DNA from: an uncultured Bacteroides sp.
GTDB lineage: Bacteria; Bacteroidota; Bacteroidia; Bacteroidales; Bacteroidaceae
Length of the DNA: 64,000 nt
Direction of reading: 5' to 3'
Assembly (NCBI RefSeq): GCF_963677715.1
Contig: NZ_OY782495.1
Span: forward strand, 1,540,001 to 1,604,000
Each line of letters begins with the position of its first letter. Position 1 is the stretch's first letter. Position numbers and translations under genes: made by a program. Shown piece after piece: positions 20,916 through 31,742 of the stretch. Under the pieces are notes generated by a model that saw only the letters and a program-made list of their open reading frames with translations, made no database searches and had not been told where the DNA came from.

Positions 20916-23234
20916 TTAAAACGGATAACCTATCGCGAGATGCCAACCAAGTCCATCTTTGAAACTCGGGATATTATAATATCCTTTGCGAGAAGTAGTA
21001 TAAGGTGCATGAATTCCCACTCCACAATCCAATCTAATAACCAGATACGAAAGATCGTAGCGCAAACCGGCTCCCGTGCCTAAAGCTATTTCATCCATCA
21101 AACCATTCAGCCCGAATTGTGCTCCTGAACGCTTCGGATCATTTCTCAACAGCCATACATTTCCTGCGTCCAGAAAAACGGCCCCATGTAAATCTTGTAA
21201 AATTCTAAATCGATATTCCACATTCGCTTCCATCTTGATATCTCCGGTCTGATCCAGATAAGAATATTTCTGATCTTCTGCAGGCTTGTAACTACCGGGG
21301 CCTATACTACGAACGGTAAAGGCACGAATACTATTTGCCCCTCCTACATAAAACTGCTCACTATAAGGTGCTACATCCGAGTTTCCATACGAATAAATAA
21401 GTCCCCCAGCTAAACGTGTAGCTATTGATTGATTCTTATCTATATTCCATGTATACCGAACTTCAGAAGTGAACTTCAGAAACTGAGCAAAAGGAGCACC
21501 TAACAAGTCTTTTTGCTCATTAAATTTCTTTCCAAAAGCACGATAAATACAAGAAGTTATATTGCCTGCCGAAGTAATAGACGTTTCCCACCAAAGTCTA
21601 TCATGTGCCCGCTTTAGAGAAGCATTGTCATACGTATATTTGTAACTCATAGAGGGAACAAACTGATTATTCAGACTTAAATACAAAGCTGGGTTGGCAG
21701 CAGAAATAGAGTCAAATAAAGCGGTTGGATTGTTCAATACATTAAAAGTTAATTTAAACGGTGTAATAGTATGTCGGCTAACCCTTGTCGGATTAAACAC
21801 GTACGTTACATCTCCTCCAAAAGATAACATCTTAAAAAAACGTGCCCTGTTTAATTGATCAGCATATAAATTAAATGTAGTAGATGCCGGAAAATCATAC
21901 TCATTTTTTCCTAGTCTGGGAAAAAGCACCTTGGGAATAGCCAGCGATGCAGAGATACCCATTTCATAAGAATTCAAAGCCGAAGTATTTTGTGTATTAC
22001 CGGTACCCGTCTGCCATTCATACGATCCGTGTAAACCTAATGTGAGGTTCTCTCCACCTCCAAAAAGATTCTTTCTCGTTACACTAAACGATGCTCCAGG
22101 CCCCGTTTGATCATTGCTTTTTGTGGTCACATTCAAATCTAATTCTCCATCAAGGGGCAAGTCATAAGTTGTTTGTATATCTACATTCAAAGCGTTGCAT
22201 GTATCCGTACTATCTCGAGGAGCGTAATTCATTTCGACATATCGAAACATTCCTAATTGCGTCATTCTCTCTTGTGTGCGAGTCTGCCTAAAATAAGAAT
22301 AAGTCTGGTTTGATTGGAATCGAATCTGCCGATAAAGTACCTCAGGTCTAATCTTTAGTTTATCGCGATAATATATAGACAAGTTCTTATACACAACAGA
22401 ATCATTAGGCACTTCGCCATCCTTACTATAGAGATGAATAGAAATATCACCAACATTCCAGCGCTTTAAAGCCTCTTTTGGAATTCCAGCCTTAGGTACT
22501 ATTTTCATAGACACCCTTCCGGCTACCAACGTAGTATCAGCCAAGAAGCTGAAATAATCGGGCCTATAATAGTAATATCCTCTGTTTTGAAGCAATGAAC
22601 TTAACCGTGTCCGTTCTTCATCTAATGTCACAACATTAAATTGTTTTCCTTCATGCAACAACGTCTTCTCGCGTCCTTTTTGAAGAGTAGCTAATAAATC
22701 AGCAGAAAAGCGTTCATACATCACCGTATCAATAAGGTACGGATTCTTCATATCCACCAGATACTTTATCTTTGCCTTTCTGGGATTCTTCTCGTCCGGC
22801 AAAACTTCATAAGCTACACTCCCATTAAAAAAACCATAGTCATGTAACAAATTGGCACCTACCTTAGCACGTATTGCCGGATTAACAGTGGAGATAAACA
22901 CCGGTTTTGCGGCAAACCTCTTAAAAGCCCACTTACCCAATCCTTTCTTGCTATTAACAAAGGCATTATAAGCCCACAATCCGAAAGGAAACGGAGACCG
23001 TAAAGTGGAACTGCCAAGAATAGAGTTGTTAGGCGAAGTAGCAAGAGCGGCACTCAGCTCAGTCATCGTTTCATTACCAGCTCTGTCCTTAGCTTCATTC
23101 TTAACCTCCATTTTTTTCTGTCCGGTATACAAGACCTCTCCTTCAGGCAAGTTTCTGGTTGTGGAGCAAGAAGTCCAAAATATCAACAAGCATATATTGC
23201 CAATAAGTAATTTAATATATCGATCACCATTCAT
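20916..23234 (-). CDS. tamL: TamL, lipidated BamA/TamA-like outer-membrane protein
   Basis: Omp85-family outer-membrane barrel with POTRA-type domains, the partner of TamB. The protein has a lipoprotein signal ending FWTSC (lipid Cys23), which separates Bacteroidetes TamL from proteobacterial TamA. Residues about 130-400 form POTRA-like repeats, and the C-terminal half is a 16-strand barrel. FSVTRKNLFGGGENL and the EQFYVGGANSIRAFTVRSIGPG segment (the conserved VRGF-like lid region) identify Omp85. 772 residues. It begins 2 nt after the tamB stop, so the two are one transcript. Confidence 0.92.
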   Translation of the reverse strand: MNGDRYIKLLIGNICLLIFWTSCSTTRNLPEGEVLYTGQKKMEVKNEAKDRAGNETMTELSAALATSPNNSILGSSTLRSPFPFGLWAYNAFVNSKKGLGKWAFKRFAAKPVFISTVNPAIRAKVGANLLHDYGFFNGSVAYEVLPDEKNPRKAKIKYLVDMKNPYLIDTVMYERFSADLLATLQKGREKTLLHEGKQFNVVTLDEERTRLSSLLQNRGYYYYRPDYFSFLADTTLVAGRVSMKIVPKAGIPKEALKRWNVGDISIHLYSKDGEVPNDSVVYKNLSIYYRDKLKIRPEVLYRQIRFQSNQTYSYFRQTRTQERMTQLGMFRYVEMNYAPRDSTDTCNALNVDIQTTYDLPLDGELDLNVTTKSNDQTGPGASFSVTRKNLFGGGENLTLGLHGSYEWQTGTGNTQNTSALNSYEMGISASLAIPKVLFPRLGKNEYDFPASTTFNLYADQLNRARFFKMLSFGGDVTYVFNPTRVSRHTITPFKLTFNVLNNPTALFDSISAANPALYLSLNNQFVPSMSYKYTYDNASLKRAHDRLWWETSITSAGNITSCIYRAFGKKFNEQKDLLGAPFAQFLKFTSEVRYTWNIDKNQSIATRLAGGLIYSYGNSDVAPYSEQFYVGGANSIRAFTVRSIGPGSYKPAEDQKYSYLDQTGDIKMEANVEYRFRILQDLHGAVFLDAGNVWLLRNDPKRSGAQFGLNGLMDEIALGTGAGLRYDLSYLVIRLDCGVGIHAPYTTSRKGYYNIPSFKDGLGWHLAIGYPF

Positions 23235-23235
23235 G

Positions 23236-26200
23236 CTATTTCTTTCGTTTAAAGATAAACAACTCTCCTAAGTGGTTCATTTTTTTTCGTAAAACAACTC
23301 CCACGCCCGTTTCAGTTATCTCTCCTTCAAGAAGGCTATCGTAGTTTTTATTATGAAAGAGGCGTACATAGCGTGTTCCCGACGAATCCAAACGATATTC
23401 CAGCGACACATTATCAATAAATGATTGCGTTTCGTTGGCATTCTCTTTCGATGAAATGGTACCTCCCAACACTACTTGAAAACGGTCATTAAAAAACCGC
23501 TGAGCATAACGAAAATTATAATTAGTCCTTTTCCCACCCGCATCCGTGGCATCGTAATTCTCCATATCAAAAGAGACATTAACTGTTTTCAAAGCAGTTC
23601 CTGCTATGCTGGACATTTGATTTTGTAAAACAGTATTTAATGCAGCTCCCATATCAATTCCCCCACTCTTAGTTCCGGTCTTGGACAAATAAACACCCGT
23701 TGCCAACATGGCTATTGCTTGCTTACTCCGCTCCTCGGACGACATAGCCGTAAGTTCATTCTGAGCACTGATGTCTTCAGGAGCCTCCAAATCAAAAACC
23801 AACGATAAATTCTCCATCTTGTTTTTCACCGCAACCGAAACATCAAAATTCACCATACGAGATGATGAAGTACCATCTTGTGTATAAGAGGCACGCACAC
23901 GCTCAGTGGCTTTAAAATTAAGATTAGGATCCATCGGATTACCCGTCCATTCCACATAACTTCCTTCATTTACTTTGAAATCCTTTAACGGTACCACAGG
24001 TAAAGAATATTTTAGAATGCCGCCCGAAAGCGTATATCGCCCTGAAACCCTCAACTCTCCCTGAGGAGAATACTGCAAAGAAAGATCACCTCCTCCTTCT
24101 AATTCTATGCGGCTGCTACGATCCGGACTCAAATCGGCCTTTAAACGAACGGCAGGATCAATATGCAATGTCATCCGCATGTCAAGTCCCCCAAAAGAAA
24201 TGGAAGAATCTTCTTTCTTTTGCGAAAGCGTATCATTAAAAGAAGTGAACGTCACTAAATCACCTAGTCGATCTTGCACGCTAAGCGGAGAATCCTTCAG
24301 TACATAAGTCACATCTGTGTTACCTAGCAGATTCATATTCCCCCGCATAACCAAAGCATTGAGAGGACCTTTTACCGTAGATTTAACATCAACAAAGACT
24401 TTTCCATAAACCAAACTTTCATTGTTACGGGGGGCATTAAGCAGCGTATAATTATCGGCAAACAAAGATAAGTTAGCCACAGGACGGGATAGTTCGCGAA
24501 AATCGACAGAGCCATCAATCACAAAAGGATTCTTGCTGGTTGTCGTTATTTCAAATTTATTAAAGATCAACCGATTGTCCTTTATCTCTACCGGCTTACT
24601 ATCAAAATTATAACGAGCACCTGCTTGTCTGGCAAAGATCGATACACTATCGAGCGTTAATGTTCCATCAACCGATGGCTTTGATAGTTTACCGGTTAAA
24701 TGAAGATTACCATCCAAAGCGCCATAGAATGAAACAACCTGATCAGGTATAAAAATGTCGGCAATACTCAATGGGAAGTGCTCTAAAGTACTATTTACTT
24801 CAACGCTATCATTCACTCCGGAACGATACATCCCGTTGAGAGTCATGACCTCGGCGCCTTCATGAGTTAAGTAACTATTCACGTAATGGCGACCGTTCTC
24901 TCCGGGTAGCCATGTTGCTCCCAAAGCAATATCTCCTACCCGTTGATGTTCATAAACCAATTCGTCTATTGTAGCCTCGGTAGAAACTTGTAGAGAAGTC
25001 GCTTTTTGAACATAATGAGCTTCAGCCGAAAGCAAACCGGAGAATTGAGGCAGATAAGGCAAGGCTTCGCTGATTTCGGCCAAACGAATACGGCGTAGCT
25101 CTATGTCCATATTTTGCAAAAAGGTTGTATCACGCAAAGAATGTACACGTACACCCATACCATCTTTATCGAGCATCTCCACATTTGCAAATATATGCCT
25201 GTCTTTACGAATGTAAACCCGATTATCTTCATTGAAACGAAACTTTCGAAAAGCCACTATCGGCTCTTCCGGAATAAATTTGAATAATAAGCCATTTCTA
25301 CCCGGACGCGCATTTACGCCCAGTAACACCCCTGTTTCTCCTTTAGCATTTTGATACTCTAGCATTAGTTCGGCATCTTCTGTGCGAATTTCTCCGGTGA
25401 GATAAGCTTTAAACACAAATTGAGGATTGCTCGGAGCATTAATTACTCCGCCGCGAATATTCATCCGAGCGGTATCTTGCTTAATTGCCAGAAAGAGAGT
25501 ATCTAGCTGTATCGTATCGACTTTGAGGCCATGTATAAACGCCCTGCCATTTATTCCACGGGCAGGCGTTGTTCCGAATAGGAACGAAAGTCTGTCATAC
25601 GTAATTTCTTTTGTAGCCAAAAAGCGACTAAACGGATTGTCTTTACCGGCCGTAAGAGCCAGGCCGGCCGAAGGAAGCACACGACGCAAAGCAGCATGAT
25701 CGAGGCGCCTCTCTTGTATTTGCTTCATCAATACTGTAGAGAAACTTGTTGACTGTTTTATCAATTGCTCCAATGTACTGCGGCCTTTGAAACGACAACT
25801 TAAATCGCCTGCTTGCAAAGAGATATTCACGGAATCTTTACGGGCCTGTGCAGCAAGCTTAAAGGCGAATGGTTTCTTCATCGGAGTGGGATAATATCCC
25901 AGTTTATACCAATCAATCTGTTCCACATTGATATTCAATTTTCCTTCGGTATAAGTGCGCTTCAGCAAATATTCTCCGTCAGCAACCATTTTCAGCAATA
26001 GATTATCACTCGTTAAATGTGCTTTAATCAAGGAATTTTTCATTTCACCTGCAAGTGTTACGTCTGAAACGTGGAACCGTCCATACTGCAAATTATCAAG
26101 CTGTGCATCAAACTGCGCCGAAGAGAGTGACGAAGCAACGTCTATCCCTTTGCCTTTTACACTGCCGGAGGCCGATAGCGAATAGATGGAGTCTTTAGGA

Positions 26201-27708
26201 AGGAAGTGATTGATTTGCAAAGCATCTATCGTAAAGTCGGCGTCGTAAGCCTCAGTCTTATTATTATAATTAGCCGTCAGCGACAAAGCACCTTCCCCAT
26301 CTTTAGCTCTGAGCAGACTGCTAAAACGAGAGCCCCTCATTCCGGCTTTAGCAATAAATGTCATATCCTGTGGAAACACAATAGATCCGTTTGTAGGAGT
26401 ACCGGAAAGAGTAGTCAAAAAATTCAGGTTATGAGTGATGGCCTGCAGATCAACCGTACCAGAGCGCTTTAACGAATCGGTGAGGTTAAATAGTTCTCCT
26501 CCCCCTGTGACAGAGAAAGCACCGGGCAATTCAACTTTAAAACGAGATAATTGCAGATTGGTTAAGTTTCCCTCTGCACCGGCATGTATTGTAAGCGGAC
26601 GAAAGGGATATTCTTTTTTAAAGGCATCAGGCAATCCTCCGGCAAACAGTATCAAATCTTGTTTCCCTATAAATGCATCTAGTTTCACGACCAAATGCCC
26701 TTCGGCAGGCACATCAATCAACTTCCATGTTGTCTGTCCCGTAAAATTAATCTCTGAATGAGGAGTTGTAAGTTTTAGAGCCGGGACTTGTATCACTTTG
26801 TCATTGGCAAAGAAGCGTCCGGTCATAGAGGTTATGCTCAACCCCGAACGTTCGCTCAATGAGAGTTCACGAATCACAGCATTCATATTTCGTCCCCGAT
26901 ATAAAACAGAATCAACTCCCAGATTCAACTCACGAATAGCTATATGAGACGGATCAAATCCTTTCATCGGTTTAGCCGAGCCTAAATCATAATTCAAAGA
27001 GGTGCCACTCGCATGCAAGTGCTTCAAACCATACAGTTCACGTTTTAAATCGATATCAGCATCGGTAATTGTTGCCTCAGCCACATGGCTCCCCAAATGA
27101 ATGGAATCTTCGGGCATCAGCATACTGAAAGAGACATTTTTTAATTTTAACTTACGCAACGCTATTTTCCAAAGAGGAGATGCAGCAGTTGTGTCTTCAA
27201 GAACAGCAGTCGTATCATTTTTCAATATCAGGCTAACGTGCGTATTACTAAGTTCGGCCTCCTCTATATCGGCCGTCTCATTAGATAAATTCACACCATG
27301 ACTTCTAAAGGCAAAGCGGCCCAATACCCCGCGCACTCGCATTCCATGAATAAATTGAGCCGAATTAAACGCTATATTCTTTAATGTAAAGTCATCAATT
27401 TCTACTTGCCCCCGAAAAAGCGGAAAAAGTTGAACCTGAACATTTAAACTTTCCATAGACAAGAGGGTATCTTTAGAGTCAATAACCTCTACATCACGAA
27501 CTAAAAGATTGAGGGGAAAACGAAGATCAATCCGGCGAGCATTTATTTGCATACCTGTGGCTTCAGATGCATACCCCAGAGCCTCCTTGCGCAGGAAGTT
27601 TTGTACTGGCGGAATGTAAAGCAACAGCATCAGCAATGCAAATAATAATATAGGAGTAAGCAATATTGCAACTGCTCTTTTGATCCATTTCCGTCTCATG
27701 AAAATCAA
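23236..27708 (-). CDS. tamB: TamB, inner-membrane-anchored translocation/lipid-transfer protein
   Basis: Large AsmA/TamB-like protein bridging the periplasm, thought from the family to move lipids or assist outer-membrane assembly with TamL. The 1490 residues begin with a single N-terminal membrane segment (about 11-31), followed by a very long series of beta strands (the hydrophobic groove), ending in the conserved TamB domain (DUF490) at about 1040-1450, with a LSGGILKYSLPVVPLKDF segment. It is the first gene of the tamB-tamL pair. Three copies of an 11-mer that could bind a regulator lie 245-305 nt upstream. Confidence 0.93.
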   Translation of the reverse strand: MIFMRRKWIKRAVAILLTPILLFALLMLLLYIPPVQNFLRKEALGYASEATGMQINARRIDLRFPLNLLVRDVEVIDSKDTLLSMESLNVQVQLFPLFRGQVEIDDFTLKNIAFNSAQFIHGMRVRGVLGRFAFRSHGVNLSNETADIEEAELSNTHVSLILKNDTTAVLEDTTAASPLWKIALRKLKLKNVSFSMLMPEDSIHLGSHVAEATITDADIDLKRELYGLKHLHASGTSLNYDLGSAKPMKGFDPSHIAIRELNLGVDSVLYRGRNMNAVIRELSLSERSGLSITSMTGRFFANDKVIQVPALKLTTPHSEINFTGQTTWKLIDVPAEGHLVVKLDAFIGKQDLILFAGGLPDAFKKEYPFRPLTIHAGAEGNLTNLQLSRFKVELPGAFSVTGGGELFNLTDSLKRSGTVDLQAITHNLNFLTTLSGTPTNGSIVFPQDMTFIAKAGMRGSRFSSLLRAKDGEGALSLTANYNNKTEAYDADFTIDALQINHFLPKDSIYSLSASGSVKGKGIDVASSLSSAQFDAQLDNLQYGRFHVSDVTLAGEMKNSLIKAHLTSDNLLLKMVADGEYLLKRTYTEGKLNINVEQIDWYKLGYYPTPMKKPFAFKLAAQARKDSVNISLQAGDLSCRFKGRSTLEQLIKQSTSFSTVLMKQIQERRLDHAALRRVLPSAGLALTAGKDNPFSRFLATKEITYDRLSFLFGTTPARGINGRAFIHGLKVDTIQLDTLFLAIKQDTARMNIRGGVINAPSNPQFVFKAYLTGEIRTEDAELMLEYQNAKGETGVLLGVNARPGRNGLLFKFIPEEPIVAFRKFRFNEDNRVYIRKDRHIFANVEMLDKDGMGVRVHSLRDTTFLQNMDIELRRIRLAEISEALPYLPQFSGLLSAEAHYVQKATSLQVSTEATIDELVYEHQRVGDIALGATWLPGENGRHYVNSYLTHEGAEVMTLNGMYRSGVNDSVEVNSTLEHFPLSIADIFIPDQVVSFYGALDGNLHLTGKLSKPSVDGTLTLDSVSIFARQAGARYNFDSKPVEIKDNRLIFNKFEITTTSKNPFVIDGSVDFRELSRPVANLSLFADNYTLLNAPRNNESLVYGKVFVDVKSTVKGPLNALVMRGNMNLLGNTDVTYVLKDSPLSVQDRLGDLVTFTSFNDTLSQKKEDSSISFGGLDMRMTLHIDPAVRLKADLSPDRSSRIELEGGGDLSLQYSPQGELRVSGRYTLSGGILKYSLPVVPLKDFKVNEGSYVEWTGNPMDPNLNFKATERVRASYTQDGTSSSRMVNFDVSVAVKNKMENLSLVFDLEAPEDISAQNELTAMSSEERSKQAIAMLATGVYLSKTGTKSGGIDMGAALNTVLQNQMSSIAGTALKTVNVSFDMENYDATDAGGKRTNYNFRYAQRFFNDRFQVVLGGTISSKENANETQSFIDNVSLEYRLDSSGTRYVRLFHNKNYDSLLEGEITETGVGVVLRKKMNHLGELFIFKRKK

Positions 27709-28082
27709 TTGAATTTAACAATAGTACAAAGAAAGTGAATTATTCTTAGAATAGAGAAAAAGGTAGGGAAATATATTAGACTATTGGCGTCTTATTCACC
27801 TTTTGGACCGATATTTTCTACTAAGTCGTAGATTGCTGACAGAGTCTATAGGATTATTATGTCTATTAAAGGCTTAGCTTAACGGATAAGAACAGTAAAG
27901 TTAAGCAGATTTCACAGAAACACTAGCTAGTCACGCAATTGAATTCTTTATATCACACAGTTGTGTGACCAAGATCATCCAACTGTGTGATATTGATCAC
28001 TCAACTGTGTGACAAATAATATATTACGATAAAAACACTTAGTTTATACGAAGAGAGTAATTAAGTAGTCTAGTCTGTAAGA
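27709..28082. other. Intergenic region upstream of tamB
   Basis: 374 bp without a gene, between the hybrid kinase stop and the tamB start. It holds the repeat cluster at 27953-28012. I found no full promoter and no clear terminator. Confidence 0.6.
27953..28012. repeat. Three copies of TCACACAGTTG, operator-like cluster
   Basis: TCACACAGTTG at 27953-27963 and its reverse complement CAACTGTGTGA at 27980-27990 and 28002-28012. The two same-orientation copies are exactly 22 bp apart, two helical turns. The first copy extends to a 16-nt dyad, TCACACA-GT-TGTGTGA (27953-27968). This geometry suits a dimeric regulator that would control tamB, the next start downstream, or the end of the kinase transcript. 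Confidence 0.75.
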
Positions 28083-30401
28083 TTAATACTGCTGATTAAA
28101 AAGTTTCGCCTGTTCAACCGCAATATGGATAAGACTCAATGCCGACAGTCCTTTTTCTTCCATCTCTTTAGAGAAAACATGGTCTCTCTTGCCTTCGAGC
28201 CACGAAAGCAACGAAACAGCTTCCGATGCTCCTAAAAGTGTAAACAGCGGAAGCATCTTGTGAGCCATTGAAGAAATCATAACAACATCTTTTGCCTGCA
28301 ATGCGGCATTCATCGTGACAGCATTCTTCGTTGTTTCAGTGATAAAGCTTTCTATGATATTGTGTGCTGCTTCTTTATCATCTGCCGAGAAAACCAGAAG
28401 TGAGGCAAAGTTGAGCTCAGGCGTAGTAGCGTCAGCACGAGACTCGGCGGAAGATAACGAAGCGGTCTCTACCACGGCTTCACCACAATCAATAACTTGC
28501 AGCAATTCTTGAATGGAGAAAGGTTTATGCAGGCAACCGACAAAACCATGATCGTGAAAATACGCTTCACTCATCTCACTTCGGGCCGTAACGGCAATCA
28601 TTGGAATAGTTCTTGCCTGTGCGATGTTCGAAGCTCGAAGAAGTTTCAATAGATCAAATCCGTTGATAGAGGGCATCTGTACATCCGTCAGCAGAAAGTC
28701 GAACGATTCGTTACGAAGATGTTCCGTCAGTTCCTCGAGCTGCTCACAGCAAGTCACCGGAATGTTATACTGACCTAGCATAGCAGCGGTAAGTGCCAGT
28801 TGAATTTTATCATCGTCAATCAACAATATTTTCAAATTCGGTTTTCCGGCAAGGCTCTTCTTTTGATTAAGTTGCACCACATCGGGCGTCGTTCTGTCTT
28901 CATCATTCACTCCGCCAACAGGATAAAGAGGCAGGGTCACCACAAAAGAGCTCCCTTTGTCTTTGGTGCTGTCTAAGGTAATGTTCCCTTCCAGCAAATC
29001 CACCAATTTGCGCACAATGGAGAGTCCCAAACCAAATCCTTCCTCGCCTTGGGCACCCGGAAGTCTTATAAATTCCTGAAATATTCGTTCTTTGTCTTCC
29101 GGTGCCATACCCTTTCCCGTATCCGAAACGGTTATTTTCAACATGGACTTTTCATAGCTTACAATTAGGCTGATGCTACCTTTTACAGTAAACTTCACCG
29201 CATTTGATAATAAATTGTTTACTATCTGCCTAATACGAATAGGATCACTAACAAAATGCCCGTTCAACTCAGTCGCCACTTCGTATTGCAAAGCCAGGCC
29301 CTTCGTTTCGACCAAAGGCTGAAAACTGGCTTTAATCTCATCAAATAGTTGCGCGGGATTAAATGTAATGCGATTCACTTCAGCTTTATTAAGATCGAGA
29401 CGGTGAAAATCGAGCAAGTCATTGACAAGGCTCAATAAATGCCCCGACGAACTTTTCATATTATCAAGATAGAACTTTTGCCGTTCATCGGCTACAAGGC
29501 GAGACAGCAAATCGGTATAACCCATAATAGATCCCAAAGGAGCTTTAAAGTCATGCGTAATGGTAAGCATTAATTTCTCGCGAGCCTCGAGTAACCCCTC
29601 TGTCCGCCGGTTTGCTTTTTCCAGCTCCTTTCGATAACGATTGCTTCGTGTAATGTCTCTCCAAATTAATATAAGAAAAACGGCGGAAAGCAGCACCGCT
29701 CCTACTGCAATAGCAGCAATCGTTTTCATAGAACGCTGACGCACTTTTTGTCCAAGTTCCGCTTTCTGTATTATGCGTAAAGTCGCCTCCTCTTCATAGT
29801 CCTTTATCATACTATCGATGCGTAAAGTCAAATGACTATCCACCTGACGAAGCAATCGATTGCTAGCCTTATTCGCTTTATGTGTCTTCTGCTTTTCTAA
29901 ACGTATCCGGCGTATTTTGTTATGAAGAGAATCGGCAGGATTATATTCTTGCAAAAGAGTATCCGTACTAAATTCTAATGAAGTATTAACCAGCAAAGCT
30001 GTATCTTTAGGAGGAACAAAAGCCTCTACAAGGCGTTTAAAGAATCCTTTCTTCTTAGCCGGAGTCATCAGCGAATCGCGTTTCGTTATAATCCGATGCT
30101 GCACACGCTGCTGATTAATAACCGAATCTTGTTCAGAGACTATTTTATCCAACTCCTTTGCCGACAACAAGCTATTGTTGGCATCACTTAGCGCCTTTAA
30201 CATGGCTATTGTGTTCTTATCTTTTTTATGCAACAGCAATAACAAGCTATCTGCTTTAGAATCTTGCTCAGTATCGGATATTGCAAGACTCTTCATTTCA
30301 CTATATATAAACATAAGTGAAATAAAGAGGATAGCCAACAGCAACAAATAACCTGTAGCAATCTTCCATTTAGTCAATCTGTCATTTTGAACCCTTAGCA
30401 T
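28083..30401 (-). CDS. Hybrid sensor histidine kinase with receiver and Hpt domains
   Basis: Membrane-bound phosphorelay sensor. Two membrane segments (about 17-34 and 227-248) enclose a periplasmic part of some 190 residues, rich in charged helices. The kinase core follows: H-box ITHDFKAPLG with His283, N-box NNLLSNAVKFT near 395, then DTGKGMA and GFGLGL. A receiver domain has phospho-acceptor Asp573, and a C-terminal Hpt domain has His714 in MAHKML. Its start overlaps the end of the MATE gene by 20 bp. The sigma-54 activator encoded divergently at 33976 lacks its own kinase and is the nearest likely partner; the relay is inferred. Confidence 0.92.
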   Translation of the reverse strand: MLRVQNDRLTKWKIATGYLLLLAILFISLMFIYSEMKSLAISDTEQDSKADSLLLLLHKKDKNTIAMLKALSDANNSLLSAKELDKIVSEQDSVINQQRVQHRIITKRDSLMTPAKKKGFFKRLVEAFVPPKDTALLVNTSLEFSTDTLLQEYNPADSLHNKIRRIRLEKQKTHKANKASNRLLRQVDSHLTLRIDSMIKDYEEEATLRIIQKAELGQKVRQRSMKTIAAIAVGAVLLSAVFLILIWRDITRSNRYRKELEKANRRTEGLLEAREKLMLTITHDFKAPLGSIMGYTDLLSRLVADERQKFYLDNMKSSSGHLLSLVNDLLDFHRLDLNKAEVNRITFNPAQLFDEIKASFQPLVETKGLALQYEVATELNGHFVSDPIRIRQIVNNLLSNAVKFTVKGSISLIVSYEKSMLKITVSDTGKGMAPEDKERIFQEFIRLPGAQGEEGFGLGLSIVRKLVDLLEGNITLDSTKDKGSSFVVTLPLYPVGGVNDEDRTTPDVVQLNQKKSLAGKPNLKILLIDDDKIQLALTAAMLGQYNIPVTCCEQLEELTEHLRNESFDFLLTDVQMPSINGFDLLKLLRASNIAQARTIPMIAVTARSEMSEAYFHDHGFVGCLHKPFSIQELLQVIDCGEAVVETASLSSAESRADATTPELNFASLLVFSADDKEAAHNIIESFITETTKNAVTMNAALQAKDVVMISSMAHKMLPLFTLLGASEAVSLLSWLEGKRDHVFSKEMEEKGLSALSLIHIAVEQAKLFNQQY

Positions 30402-31731
30402 GAATCTTAAATCTTAGCCAAAACATAACTCCGGCACTGGTAAGTCCGAAAGGCAAAGCCATCCAGACACCCGCCGCTCCCCATTTAAGAATGAAACCGA
30501 AAAAATATCCCGTGGGTAAAGATATTATAAAATAAGCAATAAAAGCAATCAGCATCATCGGCTTAACATCAGAAATGCCACGTAAAGCATTGGCGAAGTT
30601 AATTTGAAGTCCGTCTCCAAATTGATAGAGCAACATAGGTAACATCAGTGACGTTACAATCGTAGAAACTTCTTTGCTATCAGTAAACCAACTGCCCAAC
30701 TGATTTCTGAAAAGAAAAAGAATCAGAGAAATAACCACTGCCATGCTTAATATAATCCGTAATCCCGCATAAGCTACACGCCTAACGTTTACCCAGTCAT
30801 TTTGCCCGCGGAAATGGCTCACGCGCACAGCTACAGCAGCTCCCATGCCGTAATACATCAAAAAAGCAAAAGTCGAAATGGTACACATCACCTGATGAGC
30901 CGCCAAAGCATAAGCGCCTATCCATCCAATCATTATTGCACTTAAGTTGAAAGAAGCGGTTTCCATACCCATTTGCAATCCAAGAGGCCATCCCAGGGCA
31001 TTTAATCGCCGGAAACTTCCGCGAAGCCAGCCCAAGCGAAGAAAACCTATTTTATATCGTAGATATCGGCGACTATTAAAGAAGAACCAAACAAACACGA
31101 TGAGCATCACGATGCGCGAAACCAATGTACTAATCCCGGCACCCAACAATCCGAGTTCAGGCAAACCGAGTTTTCCATAAATAAGAATGTAGTTACCAAT
31201 AATATTCAGCAGATTGCCTCCAAGAAGTATCCACATGGCAGCTTTTGTATCGGTTATTCCGTCGGCAAACTGCTTGAAAGCATTAAAAAGCATAATAAAG
31301 ACGATGGAAATGAGCAGTACAATGTAGTAAGGCTTCATCACAGGTATCAGCTCCGATGGCTGTCCAAGGTGTTCTATATTTAAGTAAAGAACGTAAAAGA
31401 CTAACATAACCAACAAGCCGACCAAGAAATTGGTCAGCAAACTGGTTTTTAAAGCCTGCCCTGCAGCTGCGAACTTACCTGTTCCATACAGCTCGCCTAC
31501 AACGGGGGTAAGTCCATAAGAAAAGCCGGTACTAAAAATGATTCCGAGATTAAACACATTATTTACAAAAGAGGCAGCACCAAGCTCAAGTACACTATGA
31601 TGACCAATCATCAAAGTATCGGCAAAGCCCAGAATAATTACCCCCAACTGACCGATAACAATAGGTATTCCTAAAAATAGTAATGCCTTGTAGTGCCCTC
31701 TTTCTTTTTGTACATAACAGGTTTCATTCAT
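30382..31731 (-). CDS. MATE family efflux transporter
   Basis: Inner-membrane multidrug/cation antiporter family. The 449 residues form about twelve hydrophobic segments in two homologous halves; GIPIVIGQLGVIILGFADTLMIGHHS at the first helix (quoted in part: LGFADTLMIGH) and the LGAGISTLVSR segment are typical. Substrate unknown. It lies between the M16 peptidase (11 nt) and the hybrid kinase (20-bp overlap), so all appear to be one operon starting with the cyclophilin gene. Confidence 0.93.
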   Translation of the reverse strand: MNETCYVQKERGHYKALLFLGIPIVIGQLGVIILGFADTLMIGHHSVLELGAASFVNNVFNLGIIFSTGFSYGLTPVVGELYGTGKFAAAGQALKTSLLTNFLVGLLVMLVFYVLYLNIEHLGQPSELIPVMKPYYIVLLISIVFIMLFNAFKQFADGITDTKAAMWILLGGNLLNIIGNYILIYGKLGLPELGLLGAGISTLVSRIVMLIVFVWFFFNSRRYLRYKIGFLRLGWLRGSFRRLNALGWPLGLQMGMETASFNLSAIMIGWIGAYALAAHQVMCTISTFAFLMYYGMGAAVAVRVSHFRGQNDWVNVRRVAYAGLRIILSMAVVISLILFLFRNQLGSWFTDSKEVSTIVTSLMLPMLLYQFGDGLQINFANALRGISDVKPMMLIAFIAYFIISLPTGYFFGFILKWGAAGVWMALPFGLTSAGVMFWLRFKIHAKGSK

Positions 31732-31742
31732 CCATTTTTTTC

